Positions 1 through 7,884 of a stretch of DNA of 18,458 nt are shown one piece after another; positions within the stretch are counted from its first letter, which is position 1; each line of letters begins with the position of its first letter. This DNA comes from Lachnospiraceae bacterium (lineage in GTDB: Bacteria > Bacillota > Clostridia > Lachnospirales > Lachnospiraceae). Under the pieces are notes generated by a model. The model had not been told where the DNA came from, did no database searches, and worked only from the letters and a program-made list of their open reading frames with translations. A program made the translations under genes and the position numbers. The stretch spans positions 1 to 18,458 of the forward strand of contig CAAGKF010000311.1 in the NCBI GenBank assembly GCA_900770345.1, in the 5' to 3' direction.

Positions 1-464
1 CCTCTTAAAAACCGGGAATGATCCTCTGACGTCCGATAAGTCCGGATCTTCTCTTTTCTCAGCGCCTGCTGCATTTCATCCAGAAAGAGAAGAGCCAGAT
101 GATCATAAAAATTCAGGCGGGAATCCGACATATGCTGTACCGACTGCAGCCTGATCCGGCTGCTGGCCGCAATGCTGATCATCTGAAATAAATTCCTTCG
201 CCAGCCATCATCCTCCCGGCAGAATTTCGGCATGATCTCGATCTCCAGGCCGGGAAGCTCTACAGCGCCCGCTATGCCGGAGCATTTCAGCCACAGCCTC
301 CTGTTCCTCCGGTGAACCCGAATGGGTTCTCCCCGCAGCCCCAGCTGCTCCTTCAGCCTCCTGCTTTCTGTTTCCAGAAGCTCTGTGATCCGCAGAAGCT
401 CCATCCCAGGAAACAGCTCCTCCAGACTGTACTCCTCCAGCTCTTTTAAAAGGATCTGCTTCAT
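1..464 (-). CDS. mcrC: McrC-like subunit of a type IV restriction system (partial, C-terminus off the left edge)
   Basis: About 154 codons are visible from an ATG at 464; the rest lies beyond base 1. McrC is the nuclease partner of the McrB GTPase motor in methylation-dependent restriction. The visible part is the N-terminal region: a stretch around residues 70-85 reading VELPGLEIEIMPKFC, then WRRNLFQMISIA, then a helix LALLFLDEMQQALRKEK and the motif SRFLRG. This order fits the McrC family pattern of a beta-rich start, PK motif and LRG segment. The PD-(D/E)XK nuclease domain expected at the C-terminus is not in the window, so catalytic integrity cannot be judged. Its start codon overlaps the mcrB stop (ATGA at 464-461), implying translational coupling. 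The call rests on these motifs plus position directly after mcrB. Confidence 0.8.
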   Translation of the reverse strand, partial: MKQILLKELEEYSLEELFPGMELLRITELLETESRRLKEQLGLRGEPIRVHRRNRRLWLKCSGIAGAVELPGLEIEIMPKFCREDDGWRRNLFQMISIAASSRIRLQSVQHMSDSRLNFYDHLALLFLDEMQQALRKEKIRTYRTSEDHSRFLR

Positions 465-2113
465 ACTGTTCTCTCCAGCCACCGGACCATATCAGCCACC
501 AAAAGTCCCTCCCTGTTGACAGTTACGAAACGGACCGCCCCCAGATCCATCTCCTCCTCGCTGGGTTCTGTCACCAGATAGGGGCCCTCATTCTGTCCGC
601 AGCCCAGAATATAAAGAAGCTGTTCCTCTCTGCCGCGAAACATTTCCTCCAGCTGCGGCAGTATCTGCTCAAAAAGCGCACGGCGGAACCACCTGATTCC
701 GGTCTCCGCCTCATCCGTATCTGCCAGACGCCACACATAGGACTGCCCCAGAGTATAATCCGCCCCCATAAAGAGGGTGATCTTTTCATTCACCCTGGTC
801 ATAAAATCCTTTACCAGTATCTTAAACTGTTCCATGGAATAGCCCTCCAGGCCCTCCGGCCCCATGGGTTCATATTCCCGTCCTTCCACACCGAAATGCT
901 GCTCCAGCACCTTAAGATCCGGATACAGATCGTATCGGTAAAACCGCCTCCTCAGCGCGCTGTCCAGCGGAAAAACAGACTTGTCCACCGAATTCATGCT
1001 GGCAATGGTATAGACCTCAGAGGGCATATAAAAGGGATTGGATACCGCAAAGGTCTCGCCGCCGCTGACAAAGGAAAAGGTCTGGCCATCCTTCAGATAA
1101 GGAAGCTGAATACCTACTGTTTTTTCCGTCACATTTCCCTCTGCATCCAGCCGCTTATCCGGCTCCATGATCGTTATAAACTCACCGAACACCCTGGATA
1201 CATTGGCACGGTTCAGCTCATCGATCACCAGCAGTCCCCGGCTGCCCTTTTTCCTGGCAAATTCACTGAGCTCCAGAAGCTTTCCCTGCCTCGGCCTGAT
1301 ATCGAGCAGCTTTCCCGAAGCCCCCTCAGTAGTCATGCCGATAATAAATTCCTCATAGGAATAGCTCTGATGAAAGGTAGTCCAGGCAGTCCTTGAAGAG
1401 CCTGCAGCTTCGCGGTAACTGAAAAAATCCTCTGTTTTCGTTTCATCAAACAGTACCTGGCTGATTCCGCCATGATTGAATATCTGCACTGCCTCCTGCA
1501 TGAGAGTGGTCTTTCCCGTTCCAGGCGGCCCGTACAGCAGGAGATTTTTATGCTCCATCAGCTGTTCATAGATCTTCTCCGCCTGGCCGGATGCTCTTAC
1601 GCAGTCCAGCACGATCATCCCTGTTTCCTTCTGCGCTGCCAGAGCCATGGCAAGAACGGCAGGAAGAGACGCCGTCTCCCGTTCCGGAAGGATCCTCCCA
1701 TAATATTTTCCATCAGTGGTCCTGATCAGTATGAGATAGCTTCTGTCATCCGCCCTTCCCGGATATCTTCCCGGCTGCTTCCACAGGCAGTAGGCCGTGG
1801 ACGGCCTCTGGGAAGGGATATTCCAGTCCCTGCGCCTGGAGGAATCCCCCATATACCGCACCGTCAGCCGGTAATCCTCTGCAGCTGCCGCCTCCGGCAG
1901 CTCTTCAGGCGGCAGCTTAAGCCCCTCCAGGGTTATATGCAGATCAAAGCCTCCCAAAGCGGTCTCATTAAAATGAGGTTCTCCCTGAAAAAAACGCTCC
2001 AGATCCAGCGTAGAGCCAAGACGTATATCATACTGCCCCCTGGAGTTTCCCTCCAGCGTGTCATAGGTGGCCTTATTGTAATTTCTCCACAGCACGGCAT
2101 CCACGTACTTCAT
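461..2113 (-). CDS. mcrB: McrB-like AAA+ GTPase/ATPase motor of a McrBC restriction system
   Basis: A 550-residue protein with an AAA+ domain of the McrB type. Walker A is GPPGTGKT (195-202), Walker B is LLVIDELNRAN (294-304), the McrB signature loop is MNSVDKS (373-379; E. coli has MNTADRS), and an arginine-finger region SALRRRF is at 385-391. McrB proteins bind modified DNA through an N-terminal domain and drive McrC nuclease by GTP-fuelled translocation. The first ~170 residues here do not match any DNA-recognition domain I can name; they look alpha/beta with a segment YLILIRTTDGKYYGRILP (126-143), so the recognised modification is unknown. The start is supported by AGGGGGACGAGGA just upstream. 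It has its own promoter (2170-2198) and lies in a two-gene operon with mcrC. It follows the sugar operon but is separated from it by a terminator. Confidence 0.9.
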   Translation of the reverse strand: MKYVDAVLWRNYNKATYDTLEGNSRGQYDIRLGSTLDLERFFQGEPHFNETALGGFDLHITLEGLKLPPEELPEAAAAEDYRLTVRYMGDSSRRRDWNIPSQRPSTAYCLWKQPGRYPGRADDRSYLILIRTTDGKYYGRILPERETASLPAVLAMALAAQKETGMIVLDCVRASGQAEKIYEQLMEHKNLLLYGPPGTGKTTLMQEAVQIFNHGGISQVLFDETKTEDFFSYREAAGSSRTAWTTFHQSYSYEEFIIGMTTEGASGKLLDIRPRQGKLLELSEFARKKGSRGLLVIDELNRANVSRVFGEFITIMEPDKRLDAEGNVTEKTVGIQLPYLKDGQTFSFVSGGETFAVSNPFYMPSEVYTIASMNSVDKSVFPLDSALRRRFYRYDLYPDLKVLEQHFGVEGREYEPMGPEGLEGYSMEQFKILVKDFMTRVNEKITLFMGADYTLGQSYVWRLADTDEAETGIRWFRRALFEQILPQLEEMFRGREEQLLYILGCGQNEGPYLVTEPSEEEMDLGAVRFVTVNREGLLVADMVRWLERTV

Positions 2114-2131
2114 TCCTCGTCCCCCTGTAAC

Positions 2132-2163
2132 TTTTTATAGCCTCTGATTTTGACAGCCTCTGA
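2132..2163. repeat. Two-copy 16-bp imperfect tandem repeat in the mcrB leader
   Basis: Copies at 2132-2147 and 2148-2163 agree at 14 of 16 positions and share the core AGCCTCTGA. They fill the space between the predicted mcrB transcription start (about 2163) and its ribosome binding site, so they would lie in the 5' untranslated region. A role as operator is possible but is inference. Confidence 0.6.
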
Positions 2164-2169
2164 CTTTTC

Positions 2170-2198
2170 ATTATATTCGGTCGGGATGTTTTTTGCAA
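2170..2198 (-). promoter_or_regulatory. Sigma-A-type promoter for mcrBC
   Basis: On the minus strand, TTGCAA (2198-2193) and TATAAT (2175-2170) are separated by exactly 17 bases, and transcription would begin near 2163. It gives the restriction operon a start independent of the upstream sugar operon. Confidence 0.7.
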
Positions 2199-2233
2199 GA
2201 GCGGCCTCTTCTCCCAAATAAAAAACCCAAATG

Positions 2234-2264
2234 AAAAAAGGCATACGCCGCAGCAGCGCATGCC
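2234..2264 (-). terminator. Rho-independent terminator after the PTS/ROK operon
   Basis: A 9-bp stem (2256-2264 with 2240-2248, one G-U pair, GC-rich) with a 7-base loop is followed on the minus strand by six T (2239-2234). It lies 15 bases past the ROK kinase stop and closes the six-gene operon. Confidence 0.85.
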
Positions 2265-2279
2265 CTTCTGTACATTTAT

Positions 2280-3164
2280 CTATATATTTTTCTCCGCCTC
2301 ATACCGTTTCATTCCCAGTTTCAGAGCGCCCATAATGCCCTGATTATCATTCAGGGAAGGCAGTACCAGATAAGAATCCAGATCTTCCAGCTCCTTTGTG
2401 CGGATATAGCCGCCCAGGAGCTCCTTTACCTTCTCCCGCACCATGGAGATCAGTCCGTCCTTGTGCATTACTCCGCCGCCCAGAACAATCCTTTGCGGAG
2501 ACAAAACCATGATGAAATTCACCACCGCCACGGCCAGATAATAAGCCTCCAGCTCCCATACCTCCGGCCGGTCATACAGCTTCTCCGCCTTATGTCCCCA
2601 GCGGGCTTCGATCGCCGGCCCGGCAGCCAGTCCCTCCAGACAAGTGCCGTGGTACGGACATTTGCCGCCGTAGGTGTCATCGCTCCTTACGGGCATCAGC
2701 ATGTGGCCGCATTCCGGGTGAAGCATCCCGTGCAGCAGCTTTCCCCCGGCCATAACGCCGGCTCCCACTCCTGTACCGATGGTAATATACATGGCGTTGT
2801 CCAGCCCCTTAAGGCAGCCCCAGGAAGCCTCGCCCAACAGAGAACCGTTTACATCCGTGTCAAATCCCACCGGGATATTCAGATGCTTCCGGAAATAACC
2901 GCAGATATCACAGTTGATCCAGGCCAGCTTCGGAGTCGTGGTAATATATCCGTAGGTTTCAGAGGACTCATTCAGATCAATGGGGCCAAAACAGCCGATT
3001 CCCAGAGCCTGAATATCTTTTCCTTCAAAATATGCCAGCATTCTCGGCAGCGTCACCTCCGGTGTTTCCGTCGGGATAGAAACGCGGTCCAAAATCTCCC
3101 CTTTTTCATTGCCGACGGCACAGACCATCTTGGTGCCCCCGGCTTCCAGTGCTCCAAATAACAT
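2280..3164 (-). CDS. ROK-family sugar kinase (fructokinase/mannokinase, GmuE-like)
   Basis: A 294-residue ROK kinase that would phosphorylate a free hexose with ATP in the cytoplasm. Visible are the N-terminal phosphate loop EAGGTK (7-12), GIGCFGPIDL (55-64), the catalytic aspartate in DTDVNG (Asp104), the nucleotide motif GTGVGAG (130-136) and a ROK zinc site His154, Cys169, His172, Cys175 in the form GGKCPYHGTCLEG. This form is typical of the Bacillus fructokinase branch (YdhR/GmuE, ScrK) rather than glucokinases. It is the last gene of the PTS operon, 45 bases after manA. The pairing with mannose-6-phosphate isomerase suggests it phosphorylates mannose released by the GH1 enzyme; fructose is the alternative. 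GAGGAG sits six bases before the ATG. Confidence 0.9.
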   Translation of the reverse strand: MLFGALEAGGTKMVCAVGNEKGEILDRVSIPTETPEVTLPRMLAYFEGKDIQALGIGCFGPIDLNESSETYGYITTTPKLAWINCDICGYFRKHLNIPVGFDTDVNGSLLGEASWGCLKGLDNAMYITIGTGVGAGVMAGGKLLHGMLHPECGHMLMPVRSDDTYGGKCPYHGTCLEGLAAGPAIEARWGHKAEKLYDRPEVWELEAYYLAVAVVNFIMVLSPQRIVLGGGVMHKDGLISMVREKVKELLGGYIRTKELEDLDSYLVLPSLNDNQGIMGALKLGMKRYEAEKNI

Positions 3165-3209
3165 ATGCAGCTCCTCTTCTCATCCCTTTTATTTGACGCT
3201 GTTCCGGTT

Positions 3210-4142
3210 TTACAGATGCGAGGTAATAACCTCCAGCTTTCCTTCCAGATGCAGCGTTCCGTACTGATACGGCACAATAAAATGATCTCCCGCCTTTACC
3301 GGGATTTTGTCTGCCGTACCGCTCCCCTCAGTTACGTCAACGATCAGAAAACCGTATTTCTGCTCCAGATCAAGCATGCTTTCCACCTTCCACTGCTCCA
3401 CGGTAAAATATTTTTCCGCCGCCAGACAGCGTTTTCTGTATCCGTCCCGTTCCTCCCAGGCGCCCACAGAGCCGGCGTTCCTGTGAGGACATACGATCAC
3501 ATCCATACTTTTTGCCAGATGCAGCTCTCTGGGTTTCCCGTTCTGCAGTCTGCCGTAATCATACAGGCGATAGGTAACATCGCTGTTCTGCTGGATCTCC
3601 AGGATCAGTGTGCCCTTCCGGATCGCATGCACCGTGCCGGAAGGAATATAAAAGAAATCTCCCTTTTGGATGGGGAAACAGTTTAACAGCTCATCCCATT
3701 TTCCCTGACGGATCATCTGCTCCAGCTCTTCTCTGTTCTGTGCCCGGTGGCCGACGATAATGTCGGCCCCCTCTTCACAGTCCAGAATATACCAGCACTC
3801 TGTCTTTCCCTTCGATCCGTTCTCATTCCGGAAGGCATAGTCATCGTCGGGGTGCACCTGAATGCTCAGGTTATCATTGGCATCGATCACCTTCACCAGC
3901 AGCGGAAATTCCTGCTCCTGTGGATTTCCGAACAGCTCTCCGTGCTCCTTCCACAGCTCATCCAGGCTCCGGCCATCAAAGCTTCCGCCCTTTACCCTGC
4001 TCTTTCCGTGCTGATTTCCGCTGACCACCCAGGCCTCACCGGTATCATCACCGGGAACAGGATAACCGTATTTTTCCTTCATCTTGCTGCCGCCCCAGAT
4101 TACCTCTTTGAAAAATGGCTCCATAAACAGCAATTCTTTCAT
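3210..4142 (-). CDS. manA: Mannose-6-phosphate isomerase, class I (ManA/GmuF-like)
   Basis: A 310-residue short cupin-type isomerase interconverting mannose-6-P and fructose-6-P, normal for Firmicute ManA. The zinc ligands are visible: Gln95 and His97 in QVHPDD, Glu115 in KTECWYIL and His171 in SGTVHAI. The catalytic arginine is probably Arg191 in TYRLYDYGR. The start lies two bases past the EIIA stop (TGA, two bases, ATG), so translation is probably coupled. Its place between the PTS genes and a ROK kinase indicates that a product of the imported disaccharide is mannose or mannose-6-P, as in the gmu operon of B. subtilis. Confidence 0.94.
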   Translation of the reverse strand: MKELLFMEPFFKEVIWGGSKMKEKYGYPVPGDDTGEAWVVSGNQHGKSRVKGGSFDGRSLDELWKEHGELFGNPQEQEFPLLVKVIDANDNLSIQVHPDDDYAFRNENGSKGKTECWYILDCEEGADIIVGHRAQNREELEQMIRQGKWDELLNCFPIQKGDFFYIPSGTVHAIRKGTLILEIQQNSDVTYRLYDYGRLQNGKPRELHLAKSMDVIVCPHRNAGSVGAWEERDGYRKRCLAAEKYFTVEQWKVESMLDLEQKYGFLIVDVTEGSGTADKIPVKAGDHFIVPYQYGTLHLEGKLEVITSHL

Positions 4143-4144
4143 GA

Positions 4145-4477
4145 TCAGTTTTCCTTTCCTGCCGCAAAAACAGTCTTCTGATACAGCTCGATCATTTCAC
4201 GCGCCATTACCTTTGCCATCTCCGTGCCGGCCATTTGATCCTCGGCATGCATCAGGATCAGGGAAAATTCCACTTTTTCTCCCGCTGCTTCCTGCTGAAT
4301 CAGAGAAGTATGTATCTCATGGGCTTCCTTGTAAAATTCATCGCCCTCATTCATCTTTTCTTCCGCGCCCTCAAAATCACCGGCCTTGGCCTTCTGGATC
4401 GCCTCAATATAAGAGGATTTTGCGCTTCCTGTGTTGGTAATGATCTGAAGACAGATCATAACAGCCTTCTCATCCAT
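4145..4477 (-). CDS. PTS lactose/cellobiose-family EIIA component
   Basis: A 110-residue, all-helical cytoplasmic EIIA that takes phosphate from HPr and passes it to EIIB. The phosphorylated histidine is His77 in SLILMHAEDQMA, the family hallmark. It starts within the EIIB stop codon (TAATG, one shared base), so the two are translationally coupled. Closest functional analogues by context are GmuA, CelC/ChbA and LicA; sequence alone does not fix the sugar. Confidence 0.94.
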   Translation of the reverse strand: MDEKAVMICLQIITNTGSAKSSYIEAIQKAKAGDFEGAEEKMNEGDEFYKEAHEIHTSLIQQEAAGEKVEFSLILMHAEDQMAGTEMAKVMAREMIELYQKTVFAAGKEN

Positions 4478-4776
4478 TATCCCATCACCTCCATCGCATG
4501 CTTCAGGACCTTCGCTCCGTTCATCATACCGTAATCCTTCATATCAACTGCTTCTACCGGAACATCTCCCGCGATCTTCTTTACATTGTTCAGCTCATAG
4601 CGGATCTGCGGTCCGAGAAGCACAATATTTGCTTCCTGGATCATGTTCTTTGCCTCAGACAGGGACTTTGCCTCGATGGACACCTCGATGCCTTCATCGG
4701 AAGCTGCCTTCTTCATCTTTGCCACCAGCATACTTGTGGACATACCTGCATTACACACCAGTAAAATTTTCTTCAT
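4477..4776 (-). CDS. PTS lactose/cellobiose-family EIIB component
   Basis: A 99-residue EIIB. The phosphocysteine is Cys8 in the N-terminal motif LLVCNAGMSTSML, which forms the phosphate-binding loop. It accepts phosphate from EIIA His77 and donates it to the sugar bound by EIIC. AAGGAG lies about nine bases before the ATG. It follows EIIC after a 77-base purine-rich gap on the mRNA strand with no visible promoter. EIIA, EIIB and EIIC being separate proteins is the usual arrangement of the cellobiose/glucomannan type. Confidence 0.94.
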   Translation of the reverse strand: MKKILLVCNAGMSTSMLVAKMKKAASDEGIEVSIEAKSLSEAKNMIQEANIVLLGPQIRYELNNVKKIAGDVPVEAVDMKDYGMMNGAKVLKHAMEVMG

Positions 4777-4853
4777 GATCTTCTTCTCCTTTTTGAAATG
4801 ATTTTATTTTTATCGTTTTCTGTTTTCTTTTACTGCTCTTTTCTGCTCTTTTT

Positions 4854-6170
4854 CTACTCTTCCTCGCCCATGGTCTTTGCCATAACCGCGTCATTGATCT
4901 TTACAAATGGGATATACAGAAGCACACCCAGAACCAGGATCAGAGCCTGTACGATAATTGCTCTCCAGTCACCTGCGGTAGCCAGGTATCCGCTTAACAG
5001 CGGCGGTGTTGTCCAGGGAATATATACCACGCATTCATTCATAAAATTCAGAGCCGTTGCCGCATATCCGATGATAATTCCCAGCGCCGGTGTAAGGATG
5101 AACGGAATGATCAGGCTGATATTGTAAACGATGGAATATCCGAAAATAACCGGCTCATTAATATTGAAAAGTCCCGGTACAAAAGCCATTTTGGAAAGAC
5201 TTCTTGTAGCCTTGTTGCGTCCCACAAGGAAGGTGGCGATCAGCAGACAGATCGTGGAACCGGAACCGCCCATCATACCGAATGCCGGTACAAAAGCCAC
5301 ATTGATAATATTGGGGATCGTCTGTCCTGCAGCGTAAGCAGCCATATTCTGCGTCATGTTCACGATCAGAAGGGGCTCCAGAATTGAGCTGTAGATTACG
5401 GACTGATGAATACCCAGCAGCCACAGGAAATTGCCCAGGCTGTACAGGATCACACAGCCTGCCAGACCGGTAGTCACCGTGCGGAGAGGCTCCTGGATCA
5501 TCAGTGTGATCATGCGGATCAGGTTGGTATCAAATACATTGTTCAGCACTGCGGAGATCAGAGCAAAGCCGGACATAACCAGGATAAAGGGGATCAGTAC
5601 ATTAAAGGACTTTCCTACAGACGGAGGAATACTGTCTCCCAGGTTGATCTGCAGTTTTTTTACACCGGATACCCACAGAAAGATCTCTGTTGCCAGCAGT
5701 CCGATGATAACGCCTGCAAACATTGCCTGTGTGCCCACATTTCCAAAGGTCAGAACACCGGATACTGCAACGCCTTCAGAGGCATCCACTGGCGTCACGG
5801 TTACCGTATTGGGCATCATAATCACCAGTGTTGCAAGTGAGATCAGCGCTGCCGCGATGGGGTTGTCAGAGCCGCGGTTTTTCGCCAGCATATAGCCGAC
5901 CAGAGGCGCGATCAGCAGAGAACTGATATTCAGCGTACCATTTACAATCAGAGTACCCCAATACTGGGCGTTGGTCAATGCGTCCCCGGATAAAATCCAT
6001 AAAAACACGGTGTTGTTGATCAGTACCGCCAGACCTGCCAGAATGTATAACGGCATGATCGTGGCAAATGCATCTCTCAGGGACCGCAGATGGATCTCAT
6101 TGCCCATTTTGGATGCTACCATTGTAAACTTATCTACAAATTTTGAGTTTTCCAGTGATATTGTTTTCAT
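4854..6170 (-). CDS. PTS lactose/cellobiose-family EIIC permease
   Basis: A 438-residue membrane permease with about ten hydrophobic segments that imports a beta-linked disaccharide and allows its phosphorylation. His255 (in LLGIHQS) and Glu339 (in FNINEPVIFG, 335-344) fit the sugar-site His and Glu of the ChbC structure, judged from memory of that family. A conserved tail region WTTPPLLSGYLATAGDW starts near 386. The start is backed by AGGAGG four bases upstream. It lies 42 bases after the GH1 gene. In the gmu operon the equivalent is GmuC; cellobiose or another beta-glucoside remains possible. Confidence 0.94.
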   Translation of the reverse strand: MKTISLENSKFVDKFTMVASKMGNEIHLRSLRDAFATIMPLYILAGLAVLINNTVFLWILSGDALTNAQYWGTLIVNGTLNISSLLIAPLVGYMLAKNRGSDNPIAAALISLATLVIMMPNTVTVTPVDASEGVAVSGVLTFGNVGTQAMFAGVIIGLLATEIFLWVSGVKKLQINLGDSIPPSVGKSFNVLIPFILVMSGFALISAVLNNVFDTNLIRMITLMIQEPLRTVTTGLAGCVILYSLGNFLWLLGIHQSVIYSSILEPLLIVNMTQNMAAYAAGQTIPNIINVAFVPAFGMMGGSGSTICLLIATFLVGRNKATRSLSKMAFVPGLFNINEPVIFGYSIVYNISLIIPFILTPALGIIIGYAATALNFMNECVVYIPWTTPPLLSGYLATAGDWRAIIVQALILVLGVLLYIPFVKINDAVMAKTMGEEE

Positions 6171-6212
6171 ACTTCCTCCTGCCTTTCTTTTATTCCCGCT
6201 CCGGACGGTAAA

Positions 6213-7613
6213 TCAGTTCCCGTCGGACCGCTGTTCGATCAGAGCCTTCAGCCAGCCGGCACTCTTCTTCAGCCTTCTGGTGTAATTTCCCATCAGATCC
6301 ACCTCGATCATACCGTACCGGTTCTTGAACGCGTTGTTCCAGGACCAGTTGTCAATCAGTCCCCAGTAATGATATCCCATGCACTGAGCGCCTTCCTGAA
6401 TGGACTTCATGATCCACTCCAGATGCTCGGTCACAAATTCGATCCGGTAATCATCCTGGATCTCACCCGCTTCATTCTTAAAGCGGTCTTCATGCTCCAC
6501 ACCCATACCATTTTCAGAAACAAAGAATTTCAGCTCCGGGTACTCTCTCTTCATCTTCATTCCGAAATCATAAATACCCTTGGGGTAGATCTCCCAGCCA
6601 CGGTAAATATTCATCTTTGCCTCCGGCCATACATAAGGATCAGAGAATTTCGGATAACCATTTTCATCAAGCTTTTCCTTCGGCGCCTGAATGCGGGAAG
6701 GATGATAATAATTAAAGCCCAGCCAGTCAACCTTTCCCTCCTTCAGGATCTCTTCATCTCCCGGTCTCATCTCGGGCAGCAGTCCGCATTCCTTCAGAGT
6801 TTTCAGCACATCCTCCGGCAGATGTCCCTCTGCCACCAGATCCAGCCACCAGCGGTTGTTGATACCGTCCTCCATCCGAAGTGCCTCCAGATCCTCCGGT
6901 GTGGGATTCTCTTTTGTATAAGGCGGTGCAAAACAGTTGATCAGACCGATCTGCGCATCCGGACGCATCAATCCTTCTTCCTTTGCCCTGCGGAACTCAC
7001 GGACCGCCAGCGCATGTGCCAGAGACAGATGGTACTGTACCTGCATTCCCCTCTTCGCATCCTTAATGAAGGGATACCAGCATCCGTTCCTGTACCTCTG
7101 ATCCGGCTCTACAATCGGTTCATTGAAGGTGAACCAGTATTTGATCTCCTGACCGAATTCCCGGAAAGCCGTTCTGGCATACACCGCATAGGCCTCCACC
7201 ACCTCGCGGTTCTCCCAGCCGCCCTTTTTAAACAGATAGGCCGGCATATCAAAATGATACAGATTCATAAACAGCTCAATATCATTCTCCTTCGCACAGG
7301 CACATACTCTGTGATAAAATGCCGCCCCTTCCTCGTTCAGCTTCTCATCCTGATCCAGCAGTCTGGTCCACTGCATGGAGGTCCGGAAAGAATCCAGATG
7401 CAGACTTTTCATCAGCCGGATGTCTTCCTCGTACTTCTCATAAAAATTGTTTCCTACATAGCTGCCCACCTTGTTGTAGAAATCAGAGATCGACAGATCT
7501 GACCAGGTATCCCAGATACTCTCCAGCCGACCTCCCGTCTTATAGGCGCCCTCTGTCTGAGGACCGGACATAGCCGCGCCTATAAAAAAGTTTTTCGGAA
7601 TCTGTAACCCCAT
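6213..7613 (-). CDS. GH1 6-phospho-beta-glycosidase (GmuD/BglA-like)
   Basis: A 466-residue full-length GH1 TIM barrel. The acid/base is Glu165 in TFNEP and the nucleophile is Glu367 in FVSENG. It would cleave the 6-phosphodisaccharide delivered by the PTS. In the loop after the last strand, plain beta-glucosidases have Asp-Asn-Phe-Glu-Trp; here it reads DNWSW, with Ser424 in place of the sugar-binding Glu, and Tyr433 nine residues on. In the Lactococcus phospho-beta-galactosidase the phosphate is held by Ser428, Lys435 and Tyr437; here the Lys position is Asn431 with a Lys one residue earlier. This supports a phosphorylated substrate with a slightly altered phosphate pocket. It is the first gene of the operon; AAGGAAG lies seven bases before the ATG. 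Confidence 0.93.
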   Translation of the reverse strand: MGLQIPKNFFIGAAMSGPQTEGAYKTGGRLESIWDTWSDLSISDFYNKVGSYVGNNFYEKYEEDIRLMKSLHLDSFRTSMQWTRLLDQDEKLNEEGAAFYHRVCACAKENDIELFMNLYHFDMPAYLFKKGGWENREVVEAYAVYARTAFREFGQEIKYWFTFNEPIVEPDQRYRNGCWYPFIKDAKRGMQVQYHLSLAHALAVREFRRAKEEGLMRPDAQIGLINCFAPPYTKENPTPEDLEALRMEDGINNRWWLDLVAEGHLPEDVLKTLKECGLLPEMRPGDEEILKEGKVDWLGFNYYHPSRIQAPKEKLDENGYPKFSDPYVWPEAKMNIYRGWEIYPKGIYDFGMKMKREYPELKFFVSENGMGVEHEDRFKNEAGEIQDDYRIEFVTEHLEWIMKSIQEGAQCMGYHYWGLIDNWSWNNAFKNRYGMIEVDLMGNYTRRLKKSAGWLKALIEQRSDGN

Positions 7614-7653
7614 AGCAACGCTTCCTTTCCTTTTGATTTACCTTTTTCTTTTC

Positions 7654-7685
7654 TTGTTATATTTTTTTATAAATTTGTTATAACA
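7654..7685. promoter_or_regulatory. Candidate operator: direct repeats and palindrome downstream of the PTS-operon promoter
   Basis: TTGTTATA occurs at 7654-7661 and again at 7675-7682, exactly 21 bp apart (two helical turns). The second copy lies in the perfect palindrome TGTTATAACA (7676-7685). Both would lie just downstream of the predicted start of transcription, a common place for repression by a GntR/HutC-type protein. A related 13-mer occurs at the gntR gene (8629-8641). Binding by the adjacent regulator is inferred. Confidence 0.4.
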
Positions 7686-7692
7686 TATTTGT

Positions 7693-7720
7693 ATTATATT
7701 ATATTTTGTGGAAATTGCAA
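7693..7720 (-). promoter_or_regulatory. Sigma-A-type promoter of the PTS/GH1 operon
   Basis: On the minus strand, TTGCAA (7720-7715) is followed after 16 bases by TATAAT (7698-7693). It lies in an AT-rich stretch 80 bases before the GH1 start codon. The 271-base gap 7614-7884 also holds the operator-like repeats and the gntR terminator; nothing else was seen in it. Confidence 0.65.
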
Positions 7721-7795
7721 GTGTTTTTTTCAACTTTTTTTATATTTTTTTCAGAGCGCCAAGGATGTCCCCGGCCAGCTGCTGATCAGAATGCG

Positions 7796-7833
7796 AAAAT
7801 GCCGGCCTGGGATCTCCTCCAGACCGGCATTTT
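7796..7833 (-). terminator. Stem-loop terminator after the gntR gene
   Basis: A 15-bp inverted repeat (7796-7810 with 7819-7833, one mismatch/wobble) encloses an 8-base loop. The stem ends in four T on either strand, so it may work in both directions. It begins 51 bases past the GntR stop and separates the regulator from the PTS operon. Confidence 0.75.
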
Positions 7834-7884
7834 ACACAAAACTCACGCTATTTTTTTATGCATACCTTCCAAATCAACGTCTGA

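Noticed and set aside
4797..4860. Ten-base periodic CT-rich repeats between EIIC and EIIB genes
   Set aside because: Looks like low-complexity sequence (purine-rich in the mRNA) with no dyad, promoter or conserved unit visible.
7709..7723. Possible catabolite-repression (cre) site at the PTS promoter
   Set aside because: Only the first half loosely fits the consensus; the central CG and right half-site are missing.
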